NCBI RefSeq assembly: GCF_016862935.1
Contig: NZ_BONX01000018.1
Coordinates: 62,001 to 126,000 of the forward strand
Source: Plantactinospora mayteni
GTDB lineage: Bacteria; Actinomycetota; Actinomycetes; Mycobacteriales; Micromonosporaceae
DNA length: 64,000 nt
Reading direction: 5' to 3'
Each line of letters starts with the position of its first letter. The first letter of the stretch is position 1. Positions 25,864 to 35,611 of this stretch are shown piece after piece. The notes beneath the pieces were generated by a model, which saw only the letters and a program-made list of their open reading frames with translations, was not told the origin of the DNA and ran no database searches. A program made the translations under genes and the position numbers.

Positions 25864-25963
25864 CGCGGCGGCGCGGCGCCGCCGGTAACGCAGTACCCCC
25901 ACACTGCCGCCGTCGCCGCGCCGGCGGCGGCCCACCACCCCCACCACCACAGGGAGGTTCACT

Positions 25964-27586
25964 GTGCACGCCAACCAGCCCCGGGGCCGACCGAGGTGGC
26001 GGCTGACCGCCGTCGCGGCTGCGGCCGGGATGCTCGGCGCCGCCGCGATCAGCGTCGCGATGCCGGCCGCCTTCGCCGACACCCTGTTCACCGACGACTT
26101 CGAGGACGGCAACTCCGCCGGCTGGTCCAGCTCCGGCGGAAGCTGGTCGGTGGCGACCGACGGCAGCCGGGTCTACCGGCAGTCCGGGCAGAGCAGCGAC
26201 GCGCGTACCCTCACCGGCACCACCTCGTGGAGCGACTACGCGGTGCAGGCCCGGGTCAGGCCGACCGGGTTCAACGGCGCCAACCGGCACGTCGGGGTGA
26301 TCGCCCGGGCCCAGAGTTCCAGCCGCTACTACGCGCTCGTGGTGACCAGCAGCGGCGGGGTGCAACTGGTCAAGCGGGACGGTTCGGCGCCGGTCGCGCT
26401 GGCCAGCGGTTCCGGCGCGGTACCGGTGAACACCTGGGCCACGCTGCGGCTGGAGGCCACCGGCAGCACGCTGCGCGGGTACGTCAACGGCAGCCTCTCG
26501 GTGCAGGCCACCGACTCGGTACTCTCCTCCGGGCGGATCGGCCTGGCCGCCTCGTACGCCAGCGCCTCCTTCGACGACGTCGAGGTGGCGACCGTGACCG
26601 GTACGCCGCCGACCGGTGGCCCGACCGGCGGGCCGACGCTGCCGCCGACCGGTCCGCCGCTCGACCCGGGCGCCCCGCCGATCGGTTTCGCCTCGGTGAA
26701 CGCGCTGGGCCAGAACGGCACCACCGGTGGGGCCGGCGGCCCGACGGTGACCGTCGCCAACGCGACCGACCTGCTCACCGCGATCAGCCAGCCCGGCCCG
26801 CTGAACATCCGGGTGCAGGGCATGATCGCGCTGCCCGGCCCGATGCACGACGTGATGTCCGACAAGACCATCGTCGGAGTGGGCGCCACCTCCGGGATCA
26901 CCGGCGGCGGGCTGAACGTCGGGCTGCCGGTCAGCGACGCGACCAGCCCGCCGGCGAACGCCGTGCACAACGTGATCATCCGGAACCTGAACTTCCGGAA
27001 CACCGTCGACGACGCGATCAACGTGCAGATGTTCTCGCACCACGTCTGGATCGACCACAACGACCTGTCGGCCGGTTACGACGGCCTGATCGACGTCAAG
27101 CGGGGCGCCAGCTACGTGACGGTGTCGTGGAACCACACCCACCACCACACCAAGAACATGCTGCTCGGGCACGACGACTCGAACGCGGCCCAGGACACCG
27201 GATATCTGAAGGTGACCTACCACCACAACTGGTTCGACCGTACGCCGCAGCGCAATCCACGGGTCCGGTTCGGCGATCCGGTGCACGTTTTCAACAACTA
27301 CTTCGTCTACAACACCGACGTCGGGGTGGCCTGCCAGATGAACTCGGGCTGTGTGGTCGAGGGCAACTACTTCGAGGACGTCGAGGTGCCCTGGTCGATC
27401 AGCTATGCCGGAGCCCGGGGCCGGTTGGTCGCCCGCAACAACGTGCTGGCCGGTACGAGTGAGCCGGGTGACTCCGGTGGCTCGGTGACCGAGCCGAGCA
27501 GCTACTACCCCTACACCGTCGCCGACCCGAACGGCATCCGGGCGACGGTGATGGCCGGCAGCGGTACCGGAAAGCTGCCCTTCTAG
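25964..27586 (+). CDS. Secreted pectate lyase (PL1) with N-terminal LamG/DUF1080-like domain
   Basis: A 540-residue exported enzyme. The signal peptide runs to about residue 39 (LGAAAISVAMPAAFA). A jelly-roll, concanavalin-like domain (about 40-205: DDFEDGNSAGWSSSGGSWSV ... ASFDDVEVATV) probably binds carbohydrate. After a Pro/Gly/Thr linker (about 208-235) comes the PL1 beta-helix, with VIIRNLNFRNTVDDAINVQ, HHVWIDHNDLSAGYDGLIDV, SWNHTHHHTKNMLLGHDDSN and TYHHNWFDRTPQRNPRVRFG. The start is GTG 25964 with GGGAGG upstream. It acts outside the cell with the other lyase, feeding pectin fragments to the importer. Confidence 0.92.
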   Translation: MHANQPRGRPRWRLTAVAAAAGMLGAAAISVAMPAAFADTLFTDDFEDGNSAGWSSSGGSWSVATDGSRVYRQSGQSSDARTLTGTTSWSDYAVQARVRPTGFNGANRHVGVIARAQSSSRYYALVVTSSGGVQLVKRDGSAPVALASGSGAVPVNTWATLRLEATGSTLRGYVNGSLSVQATDSVLSSGRIGLAASYASASFDDVEVATVTGTPPTGGPTGGPTLPPTGPPLDPGAPPIGFASVNALGQNGTTGGAGGPTVTVANATDLLTAISQPGPLNIRVQGMIALPGPMHDVMSDKTIVGVGATSGITGGGLNVGLPVSDATSPPANAVHNVIIRNLNFRNTVDDAINVQMFSHHVWIDHNDLSAGYDGLIDVKRGASYVTVSWNHTHHHTKNMLLGHDDSNAAQDTGYLKVTYHHNWFDRTPQRNPRVRFGDPVHVFNNYFVYNTDVGVACQMNSGCVVEGNYFEDVEVPWSISYAGARGRLVARNNVLAGTSEPGDSGGSVTEPSSYYPYTVADPNGIRATVMAGSGTGKLPF

Positions 27587-27632
27587 GGACTCCGCGTGGC
27601 GGTACGGCCCCGCACCACCGCACCGCCGCGCG

Positions 27633-27657
27633 GACCCGGGCGGACCACTCCCGGGTC
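27633..27657 (+). terminator. Hairpin after the second pectate lyase
   Basis: GACCCGGG and CCCGGGTC (8 bp, perfect) around a 9-nt loop, 46 bp after the stop of the second lyase gene. Confidence 0.5.
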
Positions 27658-27726
27658 GGCCCGCCACGTCAGCGGGCCACCGCCGTCCGTCCTTTCCTGC
27701 GTACAACCGGGTCGAGTCTGGCCGTT

Positions 27727-28030
27727 GTGGGTCGAGTCGGCCCACAACTACTACTACGACAACGAGTACGGCGTCGCTTCCACGATGAACGCCGGGGTAC
27801 TGGTCGAGGGGAACTACTTCGAGAACGTCGACGAGCCGACCCTGGTCGGGTACGCCTCCTCCGACCCCGGAGCGATCGTGCAGCGCAACAACCACTTCGT
27901 CGGCTCGGGCAGCCCGCAGAGCGGCGGCGGAAGTGTGGCGGGGATTCCGTACTCGTACCAGCTCGACAACGCCAGCAGCGTGAAGTCGATCGTGACCAGC
28001 GGTGCCGGTACCGGCCGGATCGGCCTGTGA
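27727..28030 (+). pseudogene. Truncated third PL1 pectate lyase (C-terminal 95-100 residues only)
   Basis: The frame encodes HNYYYDNEYGVASTMNAGVL, VEGNYFENVDEPTLVGYASS, then QRNNHFVGSGSPQSGGGSV and the end IVTSGAGTGRIGL. This aligns strand for strand with the last 100 residues of the adjacent intact lyase (VFNNYFVYNTDVGVACQMN, VVEGNYFEDVEVPW, ARNNVLAGTSE, VMAGSGTGKLPF). All upstream parts (signal peptide, vWiDH motif, catalytic Arg) are missing, and the sequence before 27727 is unrelated. The two are diverged, so this is the relic of a separate paralogue after deletion rather than a fresh duplication. Confidence 0.8.
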
Positions 28031-28046
28031 CCCTGTTCTGAACCGA

Positions 28047-28084
28047 TCGGGGCGGTCGCTTCGACGAAGAAGCGACCGCCCCGA
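28047..28084. terminator. Bidirectional terminator hairpin (16-bp perfect stem)
   Basis: TCGGGGCGGTCGCTTC pairs without mismatch with GAAGCGACCGCCCCGA around a 6-nt GACGAA loop. It lies between the convergent lyase remnant and the msiK-like gene and closes the pectin locus. Confidence 0.85.
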
Positions 28085-28106
28085 CGCGGTTGGTCCTGCT
28101 GCCGGA

Positions 28107-29198
<1,092 letters not shown>

Positions 29199-29522
29199 GA
29201 TGCAACGCTTCCTTTCACCGGCAGGAACGTGCCGGACGATCCGAGTGAAAGAGCGACCGGGGCGTCGTCACCGCACCGGTCCGTGGAGGGCGTCCGGGCG
29301 GCCGTGGGCAGCCTCGGGTGTCATCCGCGTCACGCCACGGTAAACGGGTTTTTCTCACATGCCAAGGTCGGGCGGCCGTCCTGGGATGTATCTGACTGAA
29401 CATTTCGGGCATCCGGGCATGCTCCGCCACCAAGCGTGCGGCTGCCGGCCGGTGTCGGGTATCGGAATCAGTGCCGCCCATGGTAGGAGGGCATCTGTGG
29501 CTATGCTGACCACGAACATCGC
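29199..29522. other. 324-bp intergenic region between msiK and tRNA-Thr
   Basis: No convincing coding frame. It must hold the promoters of msiK (leftward) and the tRNA (rightward). GGTAAACGGG at 29339-29348 resembles GGTAAACGGT in the pectate lyase promoter (24441-24450), but there is no palindrome to support a shared operator. Confidence 0.4.
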
Positions 29523-29599
29523 GCCCCTGTAGCTCAGTTGGCCAGAGCACTCGCCTTGTAAGCGAGTGGTCGTCGGTTCGAGTCCGACCGGGGGCTCCA
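29523..29599 (+). tRNA. tRNA-Thr (anticodon TGT), CCA encoded
   Basis: Cloverleaf elements are all readable: acceptor GCCCCTG/CGGGGGC (one G-T wobble), D-arm AGCTC...GAGC, anticodon stem CTCGC/GCGAG with loop CTTGTAA and anticodon TGT at 29557-29559, T-arm GTCGG-TTCGAGT-CCGAC, discriminator T and genomic CCA at 29597-29599. It reads ACA threonine codons (and possibly ACG by wobble). No duplicated 3' end was seen nearby that would mark an integrated element. Confidence 0.96.
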
Positions 29600-29758
29600 A
29601 CTACATCAGGCGTTCCACGACGGGAGCCCGTCCGTCCGGCCGGGCTGACAGCAGCGGTGACAGCAACGCCGGTCACGACAGCCGCCCGTCGAGCTTGCCG
29701 ATCGGGGCGACAGCGGGCGCATACCATCGGTTCCGATGCCACCGGCCGGGGAGCGCGG

Positions 29759-30949
29759 ATGACCAGGTACGTGATCGTGGGCGGCGGGATCCTCGGGCTC
29801 GCGGTGGCGCACCGGCTGCGTACCGACCGGCCCCGGGACAGGGTGACCGTGCTGGAGAAGGAGTCCGGCTGGGCCACCCACCAGACCGGGCACAACTCCG
29901 GAGTGATCCACGCCGGGGTCTACTACAAGCCCGGCAGTCTCAAGGCGACGCTGTGCCGGGCCGGCAGCGCCTCGATGGTGCGGTTCTGCGCCGAGCAGGA
30001 GTTGCCGTACGACGTCTGCGGCAAGCTGATCGTCGCGGCCGAGGTCGCCGAGCTGCCCCGACTGCATGCCCTGCACGAGCGGGCGGTCGCCAACGGCCTG
30101 CCGGTCACCCTGCTCAACGCGATCGAGGCGGCCGAACACGAGCCGCACGTCGCCGCCGTCGCCGCGCTGCGGGTCGCCTCGACCGGGATCGTCGACTTCG
30201 GCGCGGTCTGCCGGCGGCTCGCCGAACTCCTCGCCGAAAGCGGTGCCGAGCTGCGCCTCCACACCAGGGTCACCGGGATCCACGGCCGGGCCGGCAGGCC
30301 CGTGCTGAACACCAGCGCGGGCGAGGTGACCGGCGACGTACTGGTGAACTGCGCCGGGCTGCACGCCGACCGGCTCGCCCGGCTGGCCGGCGTCGACCCG
30401 CCGGCCCGGATCGTGCCGTTCCGGGGCGAGTACTACGAACTGGTCCCCGAGCGGCGGAAGCTGGTGCGTGGACTGATCTATCCGGTGCCCGACCCGCAGT
30501 TCCCGTTCCTCGGCGTGCACCTGACGCGCATGATCGACGGTACCGTGCACGCCGGCCCGAACGCGGTACTCGCCACCGCCCGGGAGGGGTACTCGTGGCG
30601 CCGGTTCGACCCGCGCGACGTCTGGGAGCAGGTCGGCTACTCCGGACTGTGGGCGCTGGCCCGCCGGCACTACCGGTACGGGCTGACCGAGGTGACCCGG
30701 TCACTGTCCCGGAGACGGTTCGCGGCCAGCCTGGCCCGGCTGGTGCCGGAGCTGACCGAGGCCGACATCGTCCCGGCCGGCGCCGGCGTACGCGCCCAGG
30801 CCGTACGCCCGGACGGCGGCCTGGTGGACGACTTCCTGATCGTCGAGGCGGACCGGCAGGTGCACGTACTCAACGCGCCGTCCCCGGCCGCGACCAGCTC
30901 GTTCGAGATCGCCCGGCACATCGTCGACCGCCTCCCCGTCGACCGTTGA
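29759..30949 (+). CDS. lhgO: L-2-hydroxyglutarate oxidase
   Basis: A 396-residue FAD-dependent oxidoreductase of the DAO family that oxidises L-2-hydroxyglutarate to 2-oxoglutarate. The FAD-binding start is YVIVGGGILGLAVAHRL, and the family signature follows as HQTGHNSGVIHAGVYYKPGS. Further matches are VNCAGLHADRLA, VPFRGEYYELVPER, YPVPDPQFPFLGVHLTR and the C-terminal GAGVRAQAV followed by FNAPSPAAT-like VLNAPSPAATSSFEIA. ATG 29759 follows GGGGAG. It is monocistronic between the tRNA and a small membrane protein. Confidence 0.92.
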   Translation: MTRYVIVGGGILGLAVAHRLRTDRPRDRVTVLEKESGWATHQTGHNSGVIHAGVYYKPGSLKATLCRAGSASMVRFCAEQELPYDVCGKLIVAAEVAELPRLHALHERAVANGLPVTLLNAIEAAEHEPHVAAVAALRVASTGIVDFGAVCRRLAELLAESGAELRLHTRVTGIHGRAGRPVLNTSAGEVTGDVLVNCAGLHADRLARLAGVDPPARIVPFRGEYYELVPERRKLVRGLIYPVPDPQFPFLGVHLTRMIDGTVHAGPNAVLATAREGYSWRRFDPRDVWEQVGYSGLWALARRHYRYGLTEVTRSLSRRRFAASLARLVPELTEADIVPAGAGVRAQAVRPDGGLVDDFLIVEADRQVHVLNAPSPAATSSFEIARHIVDRLPVDR

Positions 30950-31057
30950 CGATCGCCGCCCGACCACGGGCCACCGACCACTGGGCGCCGTGCCGTTACG
31001 GTGCGTCACCGGATTGGGTGATGGTGGTCGTCGACCGGTGCCGGTGACACTGGCCTG

Positions 31058-31294
31058 GTGGACCGCCCCGGTGTCGCCATCCTGCTGGTCGGAGTGGCGT
31101 TCGGCCTGTTCGTGGGCGCCGCGTACGCGGTGGCCCGGCGGGCCTGGGCGGACTACCGCAAGGCCAGGGCCAGCCTGTCCGGGCTCCGGAAGACCGCGTG
31201 GACGGTCACCCGGATCGCGACCAGTCGCGGCGGCATCGTGCTGCTGATCTGCCTGGCCGCCGTCGGCTGGGCCGCCGTCGGCGGCGAGCACTGA
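31058..31294 (+). CDS. Small two-helix membrane protein, unknown
   Basis: A 78-residue protein starting at GTG 31058. It has two predicted transmembrane segments, GVAILLVGVAFGLFVGAAYA (about 5-24) and GIVLLICLAAVGWAAV (about 59-74), separated by a basic stretch with YRKARASL. No family is recognised. The GC-rich third positions support coding. There is no clear ribosome-binding site. Confidence 0.55.
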   Translation: MDRPGVAILLVGVAFGLFVGAAYAVARRAWADYRKARASLSGLRKTAWTVTRIATSRGGIVLLICLAAVGWAAVGGEH

Positions 31295-31320
31295 CCGCTC
31301 GTCGTCAGCGCTGAGCCATC

Positions 31321-31386
31321 CCAACGGGCTCAGCCTTGAGTCCGCACAACGGGTTCAGCGTCGAGTCCGCACAACGGGCTCGACGG
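31321..31386 (+). repeat. Imperfect 25-bp tandem repeat, 2.6 copies
   Basis: Copies at 31321-31345, 31346-31370 and 31371-31386 share (A)CAACGGGCTCAGC...GAGTCCGC. They lie between the small membrane protein gene and the channel gene. Confidence 0.7.
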
Positions 31387-31422
31387 CCCCCGGACACTGA
31401 TCACAGTGACTACCATCCGGGC

Positions 31423-33444
31423 ATGGCGGATCTCTGGCGTACCCGGGCCCGGCGCGCGTTCGAGACCCGGTTGCGGGACGGCCTGCGGACCAATGGGGAC
31501 AACCGCCCGCACTACGTGGTGTGCGGCCAGGACGCCCTCGCCGTCCACCTCGTCGCCGAACTGCTGGGCAACGATCCGCAGGGCAGCGGCATCCGGGTGA
31601 CCGTGGTCGTGCCGTACCGTCGCCGGCCGGACGGGCCGGACATCCGGTCGATCCGGGGCGTCCGGGTGATCCAGTCGGACCGGCTCGACGAGGAGACGTT
31701 CAAGACGGCCGGGCTGGTCGGGGCGACCGGGCTGGCCCTGCTGCACCAGGACGACGTGGGCAACATCCACGCGGCGCTCTGCGCCCAGGAGGTCGAGCCG
31801 GACCTCCGGGTGGTGCTGCGGATGTTCAACATGAGCCTCGGCAACGGGATCCGCCAGCTCTTCCCGAACAGCGCCGTACTCTCCGACGCCTCGATGGCCG
31901 CGCCCGCGTTCGTCGCGGCGGCGCTCGGTGAGATCGCACCGTCGTACTTCCGGCACGGCGGTCGTACCCTCTTCGTCGCGCCCCGGGCCGAGGTCCGGGC
32001 GGAGCAGGTGGTCTGCGGCCTGGCCGACACCCGGGACCCGCACCACCCGGTGGTGCTGCCCGCCAACCCGGCCGACGCCGACCTGGTACTCGCCGAGGCG
32101 GTCGGCCAGGTCGGGCAGGCCGGCACCGAGCAGGCCACCCGGCGGCGGCTGCGGCGCACCCAGCGGTGGTGGCGGCGGCGCCGGCTGTCGGTGCTGCTCC
32201 GGGCGGTGCGCTCGTTCGCCACCCGCAAGATCGGGATGGCCACCATCGCGGTGCTGGCCGTGGTGGTGGTACTCGGTTTCCTGCTCTCCACCGCCGAGCA
32301 CACCAGCATCGGAGACGCGATCTACCTGACCATGGTGACCACGATCGTCGGCGCCGATCCGGACACCACCAAGGGTGCGGCGGCCCAGGTCCTCCAGGTC
32401 GTGCTGAACCTGGCCGGGCTGGCGCTGATCCCGCTGATCACGGCCGCCGTGGTGGACGGCATCGTCAAGGCCCGGCTGGCGCTGGACGCCGGACTGCTGC
32501 CGAGCGAGCGCAACGGGCACGTCGTGGTGGTCGGCCTGGGCAACGTCGGTACCCGGGTGATGTGGCAGCTCAACGACCTCGGCGTCGAGGTGGTCGCCAT
32601 CGACAAGGACCCGGAGGCCCGGGGCGCGGCGGTGGCCCGGCGGCTGAACATCCCGCTGATCGTCGGTGACGCCGCCCGGGAGGAGACCCTGGACAACGCC
32701 TCGGTCGGTACCGCCCAGGCGCTGGTGGTGGTCTCCACCGACGACGTCAGCAACCTCCAGGCGGCGTTGAACGGCCGGGCACTCCGGGCCGACCTGCGGG
32801 TGGTGCTGCGGCTCTTCGACGGCGACTTCGCGCAGCGGATCCAGAAGACCTTCCGGATCGGCGTGTCCCGCAGCGTCTCCTATCTCGCCGCACCGTCGTT
32901 CTCGGCGGCGCTGCTCAACCGGGCGGTGATCGCGACGATCCCGGTCGCCCGGCACGCGCTGCTGGTCGCGGAGGTGCCGATCGCGTCCGGCGCGGCACTG
33001 GCCGGGCAGACACTCGGGGTGGTCAGCCAGGCGGAGTGGGTCCGGGTGGTCGCGCTGACCGGTGCCGGCCAGCGGCGCGCCGAGTGGTCCCCGCCGCCGG
33101 AGCACCAACTCCGGCCCGGGGACGTGTTGACCGTGGTGGTCCGGCGGGCCGGACTGAACCGACTGCTCAGAGAGGCGAGTACCCCGCTGCCACCGCCACC
33201 TCCAGCGGAGCCGAGCGGCGGGTCGGCGGGTCGGCCGGGTGAGCCGGCGGGCTGGTCGTCGGATCCGAGCCGGCCCAGCCGGCGGACCGTACCCCGGCAG
33301 CCCGGCCGTTCGGCGTCCCGGGAGCGCGGCGGCGAGCAGCCCGGCCAGCCGGGGCGGGCGGGTGGCCGGAGTCAGCCTGGCCGGGCGGCCCGGCGGAGCC
33401 AGTCCAACCCGCCGCCGGCCCGCCGGCCCGATCCCCCGAACTGA
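31423..33444 (+). CDS. RCK-domain ion-channel-like protein (TrkA-N / CASTOR-like architecture)
   Basis: A 673-residue protein. Order: an N-terminal Rossmann/RCK-like domain (about 28-215: HYVVCGQDALAVHLVAELLG); a basic segment; TM1 IGMATIAVLAVVVVLGFLLS (about 266-285); a pore-like loop AIYLTMVTTIVGADPD (about 297-312); TM2 LQVVLNLAGLALIPLITAAV; a second TrkA-N domain (HVVVVGLGNVGTRVMWQL ... VGDAAREETLDNA); and a TrkA-C domain near 500-570. A disordered Pro/Gly/Arg tail follows. Two NAD-binding domains around one pore unit resemble CASTOR/POLLUX-type channels. The expected TVGYGD filter is replaced by TTIVGADP, so potassium selectivity is not assured. The start is leaderless (TACCAT 6 nt upstream). 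Confidence 0.82.
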   Translation: MADLWRTRARRAFETRLRDGLRTNGDNRPHYVVCGQDALAVHLVAELLGNDPQGSGIRVTVVVPYRRRPDGPDIRSIRGVRVIQSDRLDEETFKTAGLVGATGLALLHQDDVGNIHAALCAQEVEPDLRVVLRMFNMSLGNGIRQLFPNSAVLSDASMAAPAFVAAALGEIAPSYFRHGGRTLFVAPRAEVRAEQVVCGLADTRDPHHPVVLPANPADADLVLAEAVGQVGQAGTEQATRRRLRRTQRWWRRRRLSVLLRAVRSFATRKIGMATIAVLAVVVVLGFLLSTAEHTSIGDAIYLTMVTTIVGADPDTTKGAAAQVLQVVLNLAGLALIPLITAAVVDGIVKARLALDAGLLPSERNGHVVVVGLGNVGTRVMWQLNDLGVEVVAIDKDPEARGAAVARRLNIPLIVGDAAREETLDNASVGTAQALVVVSTDDVSNLQAALNGRALRADLRVVLRLFDGDFAQRIQKTFRIGVSRSVSYLAAPSFSAALLNRAVIATIPVARHALLVAEVPIASGAALAGQTLGVVSQAEWVRVVALTGAGQRRAEWSPPPEHQLRPGDVLTVVVRRAGLNRLLREASTPLPPPPPAEPSGGSAGRPGEPAGWSSDPSRPSRRTVPRQPGRSASRERGGEQPGQPGRAGGRSQPGRAARRSQSNPPPARRPDPPN

Positions 33445-33493
33445 AACTCGGCTCCCCGGGCCGCTTCCTGGTCGGCTTCCCGGCGGGCGACGC

Positions 33494-34708
33494 TCAACTG
33501 ACCTCGACGCCGAGTACGGCCTGCTCGTCCGGGCGGTGCACCAACTCGTCGGCGAGGAACGACTGCACGGCGGGGGCCAGCCCGACGTCCCGGCCGGCCC
33601 GTTCGGAGAGCCGCCAGCGGTGCTCGATGACCTGCACGAAGAGTTCGGCCGGTTCGAGTTTTCCGCGCAGGTGTGCCGGCACCGCCCGGACCACCGGCTC
33701 GAAGACCTCGGTCAGCCAGCGGTGCGCCGCCTGCTGCTCGTCGGTCAGGTCGCTCTCCGCCCGGTAGGTGTCCAGGTCGTTGAGCAGCCGCCGGGCCTGG
33801 TTCTCCTCGGCGTCCAGTCCGGTCAGCCGGAGCAGCCGGCGGCTGTGGTAACCGGCGTCGACCACCTTGGGCCGGACCAGGTAGCGCCCGTTGTCCACCA
33901 CCGACATCGCCACCTCGGCGACGTCGAAGCCGAGTTCGTTGAGCCGGCGGATCCGGCCCTCGATGTCGTGCCGGGCCTCACGCTCGATCTGCTGCTCGTA
34001 GGTGATCTCGTGCCACAGCCGCTGGTAGCGCTGGACCACCTCCTCGCAGACGACCTCGGGGTCGATCGAGGGGTGCAGCAGCCCGGCGGCCTCCAGGTCG
34101 AGCGCCTCGCCGAAGATGTTGACCCGGGCGATCTCCAGGTCCTCGTCCCGCTGACCATTGGAGAGCCGGGAGCGCAGCGCGCCGGTCTCGGCGTCGACCA
34201 GGTACGCCGCGAAGGCGCCGGCGTCCCGCCGGAACAGGGTGTTGGAGAGCGAGCAGTCGCCCCAGAAGAAACCGGTCAGGTGCATCCGGACGATCAGCGC
34301 GGCCAGCGCGTCCAGCAGCCGGTTCAACGTCTCCGGACGCAGCGTGTGCGAGAAGAGCGCCCGGTAGGGGAGGGAGAACTGGAGGTGCCGGGTGATCAGT
34401 ACCGGGTCGAGCGGCTCGCCCCGCTCGTCCTGCCGGTCGGCGACGATCGCGACCGCCTGCACGGACGGGAAGTCGATCCGCTCCAGCGAGCGGAGCAGGT
34501 CGTACTCCCGCTCGGCCACCCGTTCGCCGGTCTCCTTGACCGCGTACACGGTGCCGGCGAGGCGGACGAATCGCACGATGTGCCGGGAGATTCCCTGGGG
34601 TAGCGCCACCAGTTGGTCGGCGGGCCACTGCTCCAGCGGAGTCGACCAGGGAAGGTCGAGCAGCGCCGGGTCGACGAGGGCCGAGGTGATCCGCACGGCA
34701 CCAAGCAT
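33494..34708 (-). CDS. DUF4032 domain protein (kinase-like fold)
   Basis: A 404-residue actinobacterial protein of the DUF4032 family, with LPS-kinase-like features. It shows GTVYAVKETGERVAEREYDL (a lysine-bearing strand like a kinase VAIK region), MHLTGFFWGDCSLSNTLFRR (an HGD-N-like catalytic loop, here WGDCSLSN) and AYLVDAETGAL (a DFG-like Asp). The remaining C-terminal half is the DUF4032 region (RPKVVDAGYHSRRLLRLTGL). Cytoplasmic; the substrate is unknown. ATG 34708 is chosen over an in-frame ATG at 34750 because homology-like sequence starts there. It diverges from the PAP2 gene. Confidence 0.85.
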   Translation of the reverse strand: MLGAVRITSALVDPALLDLPWSTPLEQWPADQLVALPQGISRHIVRFVRLAGTVYAVKETGERVAEREYDLLRSLERIDFPSVQAVAIVADRQDERGEPLDPVLITRHLQFSLPYRALFSHTLRPETLNRLLDALAALIVRMHLTGFFWGDCSLSNTLFRRDAGAFAAYLVDAETGALRSRLSNGQRDEDLEIARVNIFGEALDLEAAGLLHPSIDPEVVCEEVVQRYQRLWHEITYEQQIEREARHDIEGRIRRLNELGFDVAEVAMSVVDNGRYLVRPKVVDAGYHSRRLLRLTGLDAEENQARRLLNDLDTYRAESDLTDEQQAAHRWLTEVFEPVVRAVPAHLRGKLEPAELFVQVIEHRWRLSERAGRDVGLAPAVQSFLADELVHRPDEQAVLGVEVS

Positions 34709-34848
34709 GCCGGTCCGGGCCGCCCCGCGCCGCCCCACGTGTGCGGGCACACATCGCCGGCCGTCACCCCGGGGTCGGCCGGGTCGGAAACCGGCCGGCC
34801 GCCGTCCTGCGCCGGCTCCGGGCGGCCGGCCCGGTAGCGTGGTCGGGT

Positions 34849-35601
34849 ATGCGGGAAACCACGACGGTACGCCGACCGCTGCGGCTGCGCCCCGTCCGTC
34901 CGGCCGGCTGGTGGCTGGACGGCGTACTGGTCGCGGCGCTGGTCGCGTTGACCGCCGCGCTCGCCGCCGGCCAGTTGCTCGGACTCGACCTGGCGGTACG
35001 GGACTGGGTCGACGCGCACCGGCCGGAGCCGGCGTACTGGGTGGCGCGGGTCTTCAACTCGCTGGGCCAGGGCGGCTGGTTCCTGATGCCGATCTCGTTC
35101 GGGCTGGCGCTGCTGGTCGGCTGGCGTACCCGGTCGGTCCGGCCGCTGCTGGTGCCGATCGGCGCGTTCGTGTTGACCTCGTTCACCATCGGCCCGTTGA
35201 AGCTGTGGCTGGACCGGGGCTATCCGCACAACTTCGCGCTGGCGCACCCGGAGGAGCTGTTCAGCGACCCGGCGGGCGGCACGGCGTACCCGTCGGGGCA
35301 CGTGGCGAACGCCATCGTCTGGTACGCGGCGATCGCGCTGCTGCTCGCCGCGCTGCTGCGTACCCTCGGTCGGCCGGACGGCCCGCCCACCCTGTACGCC
35401 GTGATCCGGCTGGCGCCCCCGGTCATCGTCTTCTGCTCCACCACCTACCTGGGCTGGCACTGGATCACCGACTCGGTCGCCGGGCTGCTGCTCGGGCTCT
35501 TCCTCGGCCGGCTGCTCGGCCGGGTGCCGTGGGACGACCTACCGCTCCCGGCCCTGCCGGGCGGGGTGCAGCGACGCGGAGTGTTCACCGACGACCTCTA
35601 G
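34849..35601 (+). CDS. PAP2-family phosphatase (membrane)
   Basis: A 250-residue integral membrane phosphatase with about six helices. The PAP2 motifs read KLWLDRGYP (KX6RP-like), YPSGHVANAI (PSGH) and TTYLGWHWITDSVAG (SRxxxxxHxxxD-like, with His and Asp kept). It is likely to dephosphorylate lipid or isoprenoid phosphates at the outer membrane face. TAGCGT lies 8 nt upstream of the ATG and there is no Shine-Dalgarno, so the mRNA is probably leaderless. It is followed 10 bp later by the APC permease gene. Confidence 0.88.
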   Translation: MRETTTVRRPLRLRPVRPAGWWLDGVLVAALVALTAALAAGQLLGLDLAVRDWVDAHRPEPAYWVARVFNSLGQGGWFLMPISFGLALLVGWRTRSVRPLLVPIGAFVLTSFTIGPLKLWLDRGYPHNFALAHPEELFSDPAGGTAYPSGHVANAIVWYAAIALLLAALLRTLGRPDGPPTLYAVIRLAPPVIVFCSTTYLGWHWITDSVAGLLLGLFLGRLLGRVPWDDLPLPALPGGVQRRGVFTDDL

Positions 35602-35611
35602 GTTCGGGGTC

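Noticed and set aside
25604-27895. Minus-strand open frame across both pectate lyase ends
   Set aside because: It crosses two genes and a terminator hairpin and has no recognisable domain.
29523-29599. Attachment site of an integrated element at tRNA-Thr
   Set aside because: No integrase and no second copy of the tRNA 3' end were seen; flanking genes are ordinary chromosomal ones.
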